DNA of 64,000 nucleotides from Formicarius rufipectus (lineage: Eukaryota > Chordata > Aves > Passeriformes > Formicariidae). Under the pieces are notes generated by a model. That model was not told where the DNA came from and ran no database searches. It saw only the letters and a list, made by a program, of their open reading frames with translations. The position numbers and the translations under genes are program-made. Positions 50,041-60,915 of this stretch are shown here, one piece after another; within the stretch, counting starts at the first letter, position 1, and every line of letters starts with the position of its first letter. The DNA lies in contig VXAU01003998.1 in NCBI GenBank assembly GCA_013399695.1, positions 2,340,703-2,404,702 of the forward strand, in the 5' to 3' direction.

Positions 50041-52617
50041 CAAAATAACTTAAAATAAACTAACTTGTAAATTTGGATCATGCTGGTCCTTTTTTCTTCT
50101 CTGTAGATATTGAAATAATGTTCACGTCACAATGAGCTTCTGTTACTTTTCATGGAAAAAAATAACTGAAAAGAGCTGAGCTAGAAAGTTTTCTATCAAA
50201 CCCTCACACACATCCTCACTGAAGCAATATAAAAAGCCCCTCTTCTAAAACCTATGGAGCACTGTATCGAAAGGATCTTATTTTCCCATTCCTCAGACAA
50301 AGTCTACATTGATATCAGAAGGAAACTGCCAATTTTGTTAATTAATAAAAACTAAGAACCTGAGGTCAGCTCTGACAATTAATTCAGCTGAGTATCTAAA
50401 TAGCTCAGGGGAAAAAGGCAAGCTGACAGAGATGAGTCTGGGCTGAATAGTAAAAATAAAACATTCCACAGAAAGTGATTTTAGGAAGTTTGTTTCCACA
50501 GGCAAGGTTTTGCAGATCAGGACATCCTTACCTGTTGTGCATGAACCTGTAACACAGTGTACAGTGGGACTTTGACATGACTTGTGCTCTTTCCACTAAC
50601 GTCACCAGTGCAAGTATTTTATTTACAGCACTAATAAATAAGTTGCTGCTATACGACAAAGAAATACAGGTAGATGGAGTTAAGAGAGGGAATTTAGGAT
50701 CTCAGTTTGTGCTAGGCTGTGCTGATACAGCTGTACTGGTATTGACATAATGGAAGAGTCCCTAGTCAAAGTCCAATGTAATCAACCTGCAGTTGATACT
50801 ACAATGCAGTAGAACATCAGCCCTGCAGGGGAAGAGGCTGGACATTGGTTATGGTTCACACATGCAAGGCATGGGGGCACCTTTTGTATGGGACAGCTAG
50901 ACAGCTCCTTGCCCAGTGCTCAGAATCAACAAAGGCAGCATTTCCCAGCTTTGACTAGCAGGAGGAGGTGAAAAATACACATCAGCTTACTACGTCCCTA
51001 CCCAAAATCATCTATTTAGCTCTCCTCAGGAAGATCTAGGGGAGGTCTCTGAAGTCCCTTTCTGCTCAATGTGCTTTTTAATCTGGCTTGAAGGATGCTG
51101 ATCTGCCTGCATGTTCTACCAGAGACCCACAGAGTGGGTTGAGATGTTCTCAGAGCATGAGATATGCCATGATTCTCTCAAAAGTGCCATAGATATTTCA
51201 AAACAACAGAATTTATTAGAGGTTTTTGAAGGCAAATGTCTCTTACTCAATATGGTGAGTTTGAACAGATATAGCAAATGCAATGAGTCACTTGAGCATT
51301 GTGGGCCGTTATATAGTATTAAGTCATCTGCAATGCTATGGTGAACTCATTTGCAATGTGTTATTACATGGCCACTTGATGTGTTGTGGATTTGGGTCTG
51401 CTCCTCCTCTCCTTGGGTGTTTTTGTGTGTTTTTTTTTAAGCCAAGCTTCAGTGTACAAACAACAGCTAACATAAGTAGGTTTGACAGACAATTGTCAAT
51501 CACGTATTTTAGGTTTAGAATTTTGCCTTCTCCCCCCAGCTTCTCACAGGTCATTTGTTCTCAAAACCTCTGGAATTGCTGCTGTTCTCCCCCCTCCTGG
51601 CTATCTGTCACGTTTCCCTCTAAGCACAGGGGATCAGAGAGCTTGATTTACCCCAGAGCTGCTGAGAAGCACTGGCAGCCTGCACCCAGCAATATGGTAC
51701 TTCAGGTAGGTGCAGTGTCCTCCTATTACTTAATTCCCAACTGGTGTGCATTAAGATACACATCTGACTTTTCTCACATCTTCTGTTATCACCCAAGCTC
51801 TTATGTCATCACCCACTTCAGCTCTCCTGTACAATAATTTCCTGAAGTATTTTGCCTAGAGATTGCCCTCTGTGGTTCAGTCCGCAGGCCTTCACCTTGC
51901 AGACTTTCATAAAGGATATAATGGAAGAGCCCCTGCTCATTTTAAATTCTTTACATTACCCAGTCTCTCAAAGGGGCTCTCACCTCTCTTTTCAGAGTGA
52001 GCTGCCTTTGCATGGTCTGTTGTTCTTACTGGAGGAGATGTAGCTGAGACAGGTTTGTCTAAAGACTATGCAAGTTCTAGGTGGTTGCTGAACACCAGAA
52101 TAAGATAAAAAAGCTGTATATGGAGGCTGAACAAAGTAGTTGTATCTTTTACCAAGGTTGAAGTACTAAAAATACGGAAGGCTTTTATAGTACTCTATAC
52201 TCTACCTAGAAAGCTCTAGGATCACTGTGGGACGAATCAGACTGGCAGCCTTATGTCTGACAACTGCTAGTCCTGAGGTGCTTGATCTACTTGGCAGGGA
52301 GAAAAGCTATCACTGATACCACGGGCCAGAAATCAGAGGAATGCCTTTTTCTCTACCCACAAAGTAGAAACATATAAGTAATATGCTCTAAAGCAGAGAT
52401 TGCATAAAAAAGGTTGGCCACAGAATAATTCACAACTGATCTCAAGATGAATATGGAAACAGGTTGCTTTGAAGGTGCCTGTCAAAGCCCCTAGTTGTGG
52501 TTAAGATCCAAGAGAAAGAGAAGCAGAGAGGGATACAGGGAGGTCTATATTGAACAAACTCATTTGTCAAGAGAATTGAAGTAGGAAAATAATGTGGAGT
52601 TGAAAGTCAGTGACCAG

Positions 52618-52660
52618 AAAAATAAAAATAAAATAAAATAAAAGTATATATATAAAATAA
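52618..52660 (+). repeat. (AAAAT)n and (TA)n simple repeat
   Basis: Repeated AAAAT or AAAT units are followed by GTATATATATA and a further A/T stretch. A plain low-complexity tract. Confidence 0.8.
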
Positions 52661-55262
52661 GCCAGAAGAAAAACTTGGTGAGAAAAGGCTGCAGCACAAC
52701 CCATACTGTGCTTGGTCAATATGAACAGCAGCTCCACTACCTTGATGAGTTCCAGCTTGGATGCAGCAGAAGCGCCTTGCTGGTGGAGGGAAGCACATGG
52801 GGAGACAGGCAGGCTTGGATTGGATGGTGACAAGGAGCCAACTATGCACATACATAGTTTGACATTCTCAATCGTGGGAAAATCCAAAATGGGCAATTTT
52901 GTTATCCTTTTTGGATAAACAGCCAAATCAAGCCGTTTTGGATTTTTACTCTCTTTGGGGTAAACCTGGGTTTGGCTGTTGACATTTTTGAGGGCTAGTA
53001 CGCTGTGGCTTTCTCAGGCCACCTGCAGTAGTTCATATCTTTCTAATATCCAACTTTAGAGCAGGGCACCACCTGACATCTAAAAGCAAATGCCCGTTTG
53101 TCCTACCTGAAGTTGGCAATGCTATTTGCTTAGACACCAGTGTCCAGAAAACAGTGGATTATGCTGATAAGGGTATTTCTTTTAAAGCTGAGTAGACTAA
53201 ATTCATATGAAAAAGCAGCTGCAGCAGTGCCAGGCAATGGTTGCTCACTGAAGGACTGAGAGCTTGTCATGCCCTTCATGAGAAAGTATCTGAGAAATTG
53301 AGGAAGACACTAAGACTTGCCTTTAGGAGATAAGAAAGCCCTAAATGGAGGTTGGATGAGTCCTAAAGTCATCACAAATAGCACATATAGAAAAGCTCCC
53401 CTTGCCTAAAGGCACAAAGGGTGGGAACTGGATGGGTTCAGTCTGTGAACCAAAAGGGGATTAGAAGAACTAACTGGTTTCTCATAAAATACAAAAAGAC
53501 GAAGCCTTCTCCATTTGCATGCTAAAGCATTAAATATGTTAGAGGAGGATTATCCAGAAACTAACATATGCTGATTCTTTTCTTATGTTGGATGTGTCGG
53601 CAAGGTCTTGGCAGGCTGTGGGGAAAAAAGCAGAGTGTCTATAAGATTTCAAGGTTGTCACAGATCAGTAACCTCAGCTGAGGCCTGTTATAGTCATTCA
53701 GCAATGACTCCATCTCTTCTTTCATCTTAGGGATTCCACTAGTTTCATTGACTTGCTTGCTTTTCTTCCTTTTTTCTGTTTGTTCTGCAAAACAAAATAC
53801 CACTGCCATGTTCCTTCACTGGAGTTTCGCCAAGATTGGACCTTCTCAGTGGAGATTTGCCAGAACATTGGACATTTGTCACAAAGTCAAGCAAAGCACT
53901 GTTATGAAGGTAATGTCATGTAACATGATGCTGAGGTCCTGACATGAAGGTGAGTCACTTTAAGCAGGTTTGTTTAGAAGATATGGGTAAAGCTTGCAAA
54001 ACCAAGTCCTCCTGGGTGGGTATCACTTGATTTGGCCAGATTTTCAGTGGATATAAATTGTCACAGTTCCATGCAAATCATCTGGAAAATGATACCACAT
54101 TTGGCAAGCTGCTAAGGTAACAAGTATACTACAGGGCAGTGCCAGCTAACGTTGGCTGTGTATCTGCCCATTAGCTGTACTGGTAGTATCAGCTTATGTG
54201 AACATATTTGTGGCTCTGGTAAACCTGGAAAAAATGCCATTTCCATGGGTTTGATGAGAAGTGAAACATTTGATGCTTTGGTCTCAAATTTTCTGCTGTC
54301 ATCCATAAGAAACAAAGGGCAAGGTTTTATGAATGGCCTTCTCCTCTTTCCCCCTTATGGGGCAAATGTAGGAAAAAGTGTTATCTATGGAATTTCAGAA
54401 CTTGTTCTTTAACACAGAACACCAAAAACCACCAGAAATAACATTCTCCTGGAAAATGTAAGCTTTAACTTTGTCCCAAGCCAAAATTGCATACTGATTG
54501 CTATTCATCATTCTGCTCCCCTCCTATGTGCTCTATGTGTCTCCAAAAGTTTTGCCATGGCAGTCAAGGATCAAGGAGTAGCTGGATGAAGCCACTCTTT
54601 CCAAAACAGGTATTCCCCATATCTCTATTCAAAAACATCATTCTCCAGAAGAGACTAGGCAACTGTTCTTTGTTGATATCCAGTCTCCCAGGACGTTCAG
54701 CAAACACGTTCAGGAACCTGGATACAGTCTAGGATAATATTTGCTTCCAGATTTGTCAGAATATGACAGGTTTTTTCCAAGTTACCAGTTCATGCATTCA
54801 ACCAGAAGTCCAAAGCAAAACTCCATAGCCCTTGTGCTGTTTGTTGAGCCTGCGACCCACCATATCTTTGCATCTGGAGGACAATCTACCCAAGGATGAT
54901 GCTCCACTACCAGAGCTGTGAAAACTTCTAAGATTTTGGGGAAATCCAGAACGTTATCAGCTCCTTCTCCCTGTCCTGGCAGTAGGAAACTTCAAAAGAC
55001 ACATGTGCACTATGGATTTCTCTACCAGTTTCCACCAGCAGGGCTTTTCTTTGTCCCTCTCTCCACCTACTTCTACTTTCATAAAATGGTATCAGGATTA
55101 TCTGTTTCCCTTAAGAAGACCAGATTAATTAGGACTCTCCTCCCACATCTTAAGTCTTATTCATCCCCTGTGAAAGGATTCCTACAGGTGTCACTATAGT
55201 TTAAGCATCAAGGAAGGGCCATGAACAACTTTATAAGTGTGTCCTTTAGCATCATTATTTAC

Positions 55263-55267
55263 CCTAG
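55263..55267. repeat. Target-site duplication, left copy (cctag)
   Basis: The five bases cctag directly precede the TGT start of the LTR and recur directly after its terminal CA. The copies are identical, which supports a genuine and not very old integration. Confidence 0.88.
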
Positions 55268-56013
55268 TGTCCTGGTTATAGTAGCCAGGATCAGTTTGTC
55301 ACTATGTGGGTGTGTATGTATTCTAAACCCTCTATGTCATTTTTCTCATGAACTGCTCACAATGGACCATTTGCAGCAGCTGCCCAGAGCACACCCAACC
55401 CCTCAGGCTACAAGATGGGTGTTTAGGAACTTCTGTGGGATAAGGAAGCTTTCCTGTCTTCACACCTATGACTCAGGTGTGGTAACTCCCCTCCGGGGAG
55501 CCATTAGTGCCTTCACACTCACCTGAGGGGTCATGTCTGCTCAGGGGCCATCAGGGATGCCAAAAATATGCCATTATTCACCACTCAGAGTAAATCACCC
55601 ATTGTGAAACTCTCCACCCTTGGGCGAGGGACTGGACATTCCTATCTGAGCCCAAGCAGAGATAACCGTGGGGTTTTGGGACTGGGATCTCTGGTCAGAT
55701 CCAGAGGAGGACCAGAACCTCGACCAGATTGAGACTGCCACTGGACTGCAACCATCATTTTTCACCAGTAGGTTTCTTCCTTCTTTTTACTTTGAACTCA
55801 GGGGGGGCATGTGGTTTTCAGCACAGGGCTTGGTGAGCTCCATTCTGCTCGTGTCCCACTGGGCTGGGCTGTACATCTGTTTTTGTGGCACAAATGAATT
55901 TTTCCTTCTGTATCAGTGTATCTTGTGATCTTTTATTAAATTGTTATTCTGACTTGCAATCCCATTTTGAGTTGGATTGATTTCTCCTGCCAGTTTAACT
56001 CTAAACCAGCACA
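55268..56013 (+). mobile_element. Solo endogenous retrovirus LTR, about 746 bp, complete
   Basis: The left end reads TGTCCTGGTTAT and the right end TCTAAACCAGCACA. These are imperfect inverted termini of the TG...CA type, differing from a perfect inverse at one base within the last ten. The same five bases, cctag, stand directly outside both ends (55263-55267 and 56014-56018), so one integration event inserted exactly this unit. A polyadenylation hexamer ATTAAA lies at 55935-55940, about 75 bp before the right end, where the R/U5 part of an LTR is expected; this sets the plus orientation. The TGTCCTGGTT start is familiar from avian LTR families. A 5-bp duplication is usual for ERVL and some ERVK elements; I cannot name the family. 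No gag, pol or env remains lie beside it, so it is a solo LTR left by recombination between two LTRs. Its intact ends suggest it is younger than the SINE fossils in this window. Short open frames inside it are incidental. Confidence 0.9.
55935..55940 (+). terminator. LTR polyadenylation signal ATTAAA
   Basis: The hexamer ATTAAA sits in a T-rich context near the 3' part of the solo LTR and is followed by a T/G-containing stretch. This is the usual place for the signal that ends retroviral transcripts at the R/U5 border. Whether it still acts is unknown. Confidence 0.6.
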
Positions 56014-56018
56014 CCTAG
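56014..56018. repeat. Target-site duplication, right copy (cctag)
   Basis: Identical to the five bases just left of the LTR. Together the two copies mark the host sequence at the moment of insertion. Confidence 0.88.
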
Positions 56019-56591
56019 CAAGGTCTGAAAGTGGTTCTTGCTCAAGGCTTGGCTGCAATAAACAGTTTAGGTCTGTATGCTCTGCAAAACAAGACACCAC
56101 AAAGGGTTGCCAAGGTCCAACTTACTCAGAGTACATTATCTCAGCACAACCCTGAGCCACTGGACCTCTGCCCTCTGAGCCCTACAACATTCACAGGGCA
56201 CTGAAGACATTCTGCATTGCACTGGACTCAGTTGTCCTCTCAGTGTTCATGACCAACTGAAGACAGGTCTATGCACCACTTTGCTTTCCTCTTTTCCTCT
56301 CCCTTTGTCTATTCCTAAGCCAACCAAAACACTCTTTTGTGCTGGAGAGTAAGTCACCTATGACATGGGACCCTTATTTTTGAGCTAGAGGTGAACTGAA
56401 GGCATGAGTCTGCCAGATCATCTGTTGAGCATGCTAGTGGCAGATGGTATATAAACATTTGTTTTCTTATTACTCAAGAAGGGAAAGCAGTTGGGAAAGC
56501 AAAAGTTTCTTCATTTTTTTGCAAAAATTTAAGTTAATGAATGGAAAAAATCAACAAACTTCTGAAATTCTTTTAGATAAACAGGATTTTG

Positions 56592-56612
56592 TTTTTTTTT
56601 TAAAAAAAAAAA
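56592..56612. repeat. T10-A11 block
   Basis: Ten T are directly followed by eleven A, a self-complementary 20-base core able to form a perfect AT hairpin. Confidence 0.85.
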
Positions 56613-56860
56613 GAAGGATTCGGCAGGGCTGCAGGCTGCTATTTTTCATTAGGACAAGATGATGGTATGGTAGGAATGCAGGACAGAGGGGTGCAGATGT
56701 GTGAAAGCATTTAGGAAAAGGCACCCAGGGATTAGAGAAGTGCCTGTTCCCAAAATGGGTTGATCTGAGGTAAAAGAAACCTTTGGGATAGGAAGATAGT
56801 AAACCCATCCCCCACCCCTTTTATAGTGGATATAAACATTTTACGGTATTTCCACCAAAC

Positions 56861-56906
56861 AGAAGAAGAAGGGGGGGGAAAAAAAAAAAAAAAAGAAAAA
56901 AAAAAA
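56861..56906 (+). repeat. Purine tract: (GAA)n, G8, long A runs
   Basis: GAAGAAGAA, eight G, sixteen A, G and ten A in a row: more than 45 bases of pure purine. Such tracts can form triplex DNA and are often misassembled. Confidence 0.87.
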
Positions 56907-56959
56907 GATTTCTGTAACACACACATGTTCCCCATTAATTAGGACTGCTGTTAACAACA

Positions 56960-57210
56960 CGTTGCACCAGAGCTGCCAAGAACTGTCAGACGAAGGACAG
57001 GGAAGCCCACAGCAGAGGCTCTGCTGCCTCCCGGGGGGGCCAGCTGCCCGACCAGCAACCCAGTCCCAGCTTTTCAGCTGGGTCAGCCCCCCCACCGCGG
57101 CAGGGTGGCGGGGGGGACGGCAGGCAGCCAGGCTGGGGGCAAGGCAAAATGCCCAACTGCGCGGGCAGCCCCTGTTTGAATTCCTCCCCCCCACACTCCC
57201 CTTCAGCTAC
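56960..57210. other. GC-rich patch with clustered CpG
   Basis: About 250 bases rich in G and C, with CpG words such as CCCGGG, CCGCGG, GGCGGG and GCGCGG, set in AT-rich DNA. It includes runs of seven C (about 57088) and seven G (57110-57116) and a small hairpin (CCCAGCT/AGCTGGG, 57065-57082). It is shorter than a typical CpG-island promoter. Both strands stay open for about 110 codons here, as expected when stop codons are scarce in GC-rich DNA. The open frames resemble no protein I know. Confidence 0.5.
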
Positions 57211-59532
57211 AGACATTTTCCACAGAAATTCTGGCTGTGTTCGCTTTTGGTTGAGACTTTGGGACTATTTCTGGCTTTTTTAAAACATTCTTAGGGGAGG
57301 CGCCTGCTACTTTTATTCACATAAAGGATCCTTATTTTTATGTATTAAGGGACGTGAAAAGAGGAAGAGAGGCAGGGGAGGGAAGAGCTGCTTTATACTT
57401 TCATTCAGCTATACAACAACAACACAAATCTACATCCACGCTACCTTTCCTCCTTAGCAGGCTACAAATATACACTTTGCAGTAGATTTTGCTGTAGCAA
57501 AGACCACCCCTAGCATCCTGGTTTTCTCCAGCTATCGAGACAGAGCACTGACTCCCGGCTTTTCAGCATCTCTCACCTTGGTACCTCCTTGCAGCCACTT
57601 CAAGGGCTGGGAGTAGCTTTGTCTTTCTCCTATCAGATCCTCTCTTCTCAGCTCTCTCCTGGACTACTCCCTTTCTTCAGGGTCCCCGAGTGCTGATCTG
57701 GATTCACCACTGGATGTGACCAAGGTTGCACACTGATGCGCTCAAAGGACTCACTCACATTTGGTTTAAAGCACAGTCTTGAACAATCTTTTCATCTTCA
57801 AACAAATGTAGGAAATACTGTTGCAACAATGCAGCAAAGCTCATTGTAGATCTTGCAGGAGGGGCAGATGATTGCATTTTAAAATAAAATTTTTTTTCCC
57901 CAACTCTCATATACTCACACGCAGCATGTCCAAGCAGTCAGGCCATCAGCAGGCATCAAGATGTGTGTCTCCAAGTGTCCAGTCCAAGATTCCCTGGGAG
58001 AAAGACACAAAGGATAAGACACATCAGCTATCCACCAGCATGTCTCCTAGACTCCTCGAAGGTTGATGATGATCTGCTTGTTTTGGATCTTCCTTTTTGT
58101 ACTCCTTAGGAGCAGACAAGGGATTAGCCTCTCCACCCTGTCCCACCTCTGAGTCATCCAAATGTACTCACTGTCCTTAGTCTCTCAATCTGGTCATTCC
58201 AACAAGTTACACTAGATATGCTGAGATCCTGATGACCTGCTAATCGAGGAGATTTTTTTGCAGCCCTCCTGCTGTTTCCTCCACACCAGACACCTGCTTT
58301 GGCCTTGCTCAGACCAAACACCACCTCTGCTACAGGTATCCACAGCAGGAGCATTCAGGGAATGGAAAGCTAAAGACTGCTGTCCTTGTAACTGCCTCAC
58401 AGATGCCTGCGGTAGTGGCATTCTCTACAAACTCCAGCCCTCTGACTGCTGGGATGCAGGAGTGTGAGTCTGTGTACCTGTGTTTGACACACTGGCCCAA
58501 GCAAAACATCAAAAGCACAGCATTCATTTGTGGTAAAAAGTCTGTGATATTGGGACACTTTGCCAGTCTCACTCTTCCTTTCAAATCACTAAAGCACTCC
58601 TGTGGGAACTGCAGTCCTGAAGTTTTGTGATGTTTTATAGCTACAATGGTGCACATGGTTTTATGCCAAAAAAAGCACTGGTCCATTAAATACATGCATT
58701 CAACATCATCTCTACAAATATCATGTGAGGAAATCCTTGTAGCTGCTGTCCAAAGCATTGCTGACTTGCCCTTGAAAGGAAAGTCCTTTCAGAAATGCAG
58801 AAAACCTTCTGGTCTAAAGTTTCAAGAGCAGGTAGCGATTCCCTCTTACACATTCAAGGCAAGGACATTCAAGGTCAGAATTTGCTAAGTGCCTTTCTGC
58901 TCACAGCTTTCATCCCGGGCACCTTGAATCAAGAGTGGAAAAAGCCATCAGAAGGCTTCTGAAGTACTACAGCAGACTGGACATTTTTCTAGGGTGCAAG
59001 TTAACAGGGTGAATATAGAACCAGTGGATCTTGGTGTACTTTGAGAGAGCTCCTCAGATCACCTGTGCAGATCCATGTGTCATAAGGGGAGTGTTCAGAC
59101 TGAACTTCAAAAGGGCACCACAGTGCTGTTTTGCAGAATATATATTAAAGTTTTTGGTTAAAATACTTCAGTTTGGGAGAGTTTAAATTTTTTGATATAT
59201 AAACAATTTCTGTAGAAAGCTAACAATGTTTCTCTTATATACACAATCCATTTATTAAAAACTGTTTTCTTTTATAGGAAAGAAAGCAACCTATGTGATA
59301 ACTTTCAAATATCTCTTCAAATATCCCTTCTAATGACATTTGAAAATCTAATTTCCCATTTGGGACACATTGCAAGAATCAACAATAGTAACAGTTTGAT
59401 GTCTGTCTTGTTTCAATCCAACGGGGGGAGGGAGGTTTGGCAGAAAGTACTATTGTCATGTGGGAGTCTCAGAAATGAGTTGTCTCCTGGCTAATATTCT
59501 TCCACTGCAAAAGGAAGTCAAATAGGCTAGTA

Positions 59533-59543
59533 GCCACGGCAAC
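59533..59543. promoter_or_regulatory. Candidate X-box (RFX) half site
   Basis: GCCACGGCAAC is the reverse complement of GTTGCCGTGGC, close to the RFX consensus. It opens a 180-bp stretch of complex, homeodomain-type AT motifs (TTCATTAATTGAGTGCAATT) that looks constrained by eye. Confidence 0.22.
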
Positions 59544-60898
59544 AGCCCAGAATTCTTGACTATCTCTATGGTTATTTCACATCACTGTGGGGCTACCCCA
59601 GTTCATACCATTATCACTCAAGACATTATTTCATAGTGATTTCATTAATTGAGTGCAATTTGATATGTGAATAACACCCACATTTGTTTTAACAGAGGTC
59701 ATGCTAGCTGCACTTCTGCCTGAAAATGCAGACAAGTCAAGCTGAAACAATGTCACAGTTCTAAAACAAATACACAGAGACAGACTATACTTCATAGGTG
59801 TAGAACAGCTGCGTGACTTCTCTCATTTCTTTCTACCTGCAGTACCTATCCTCCTAAGGAAAGTTTGGGGGGAAAAAGTAGGGGCTACAGCATTCCTAAC
59901 CCTACACCTCTCTTGTAGCTTGCAAGGAAGGCTGCACTGGGCAATGGAGTGGCATGTGAGCCGTCAGTGAGAACATGACCTGACAAAATGAGGAGCAGCA
60001 AAAGAGGTCTGTGTCTCCTCTTTCAGCCTAACTACCTCCTTTAACAAAACTTTCAGCTTCCTAAGTATCATAATTTGATTTGAAGAAGCTACAAAACACT
60101 ACCAGCAGCAGAACAAACACTTAGTTTAGGAACCCTTTCTGGTCAGACAATGCAAAGAAAGGAAAGAGGTAACAATGCCCATAGCTGATGGGGTAACTGG
60201 ACCATGGACAGGGAAAAGACCTGGAGCAAAGGACAAAAAGAACCCAAGTTTTCAGGATGCCATATTGCAATGGCTCAACACTGATTTGCTGGGGGCCCAG
60301 CACTGTCTCATACATAGCATTGACAAGACAACAAATCCAAAAGGCCTACATAGCATATCTTGATGTCTCCAGTCAGAGTTTGCTTTTTTGTCTGACACTG
60401 ATACCCAAGAAAATCACAACACTCCTGAGCTGGTGTTTTGTGCCACTGCTCCACAGCTGATCAAACAACAGGAGATTCCTAGTTTATCTGCTATGCTAAT
60501 TTGTATTGCCATTTGTTACTTTTTTAAAACGTAGACCAGGTTTCCCAAAGCAAACCTTTGGAGGACCATGTGTCAGTCACCCTCCAGTGTCAAGTTATGT
60601 AATTTGACTAATATCTGGGCCTTCTCTAACCAAGAAAGCAAAAAAACCCACCCAACCAACCAAAAAAACCCAGCAACAAGCAAAAGCAAGTTCAAAAGAG
60701 TTCAAAAGACCCATTTTTCAGACAATTGAATAATGATGTATTCTGCAAAGACAAACACTTTAAAGTGTTTCTGGTTTCAGAAATATTTTTAAAAACCCAG
60801 TGTTCTTCATGCTTTCCAGAGTTATCTGAATTCCTTCAAAAGCCCACTCAAGGTTAAAGAAGAAAAACAATGTTATTCTAATGGAACAAAAGCATTAC

Positions 60899-60915
60899 TT
60901 TTTTTTTTTTTTTTT
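60899..60915. repeat. Poly-T run (17)
   Basis: Seventeen consecutive T; nothing recognisable beside it. Confidence 0.85.

Larger units (their letters stand above)
46691..55262. other. Unique non-coding DNA
   Basis: Contains the palindromic microsatellite at 47513, the X-box/CRE pair near 50.0 kb and the AAAAT tract at 52618. The open frame 51283-51837 (184 codons) matches nothing known to me. No retroviral internal sequence precedes the LTR. Confidence 0.6.

Noticed and set aside
51020..51075. CR1 fragment
   Set aside because: GGTCTCTGAAGTCCCTTTCT recalls a CR1 stretch but has no context on either side.
51283..51837. 184-codon open frame as a gene
   Set aside because: Low-complexity Ser/Cys-rich product unlike any family I know; no supporting signals.
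53760..56110. Direct repeat around CTCTGCAAAACAA at 53783 and 56079 as a second pair of LTR flanks
   Set aside because: The similarity is about 20 bases with mismatches, and the true LTR ends with cctag duplications lie elsewhere.
57100..57145. G-quadruplex
   Set aside because: Only two G-runs of three or more lie close together; the next is about 20 bases away, so the usual four-run pattern is not met.
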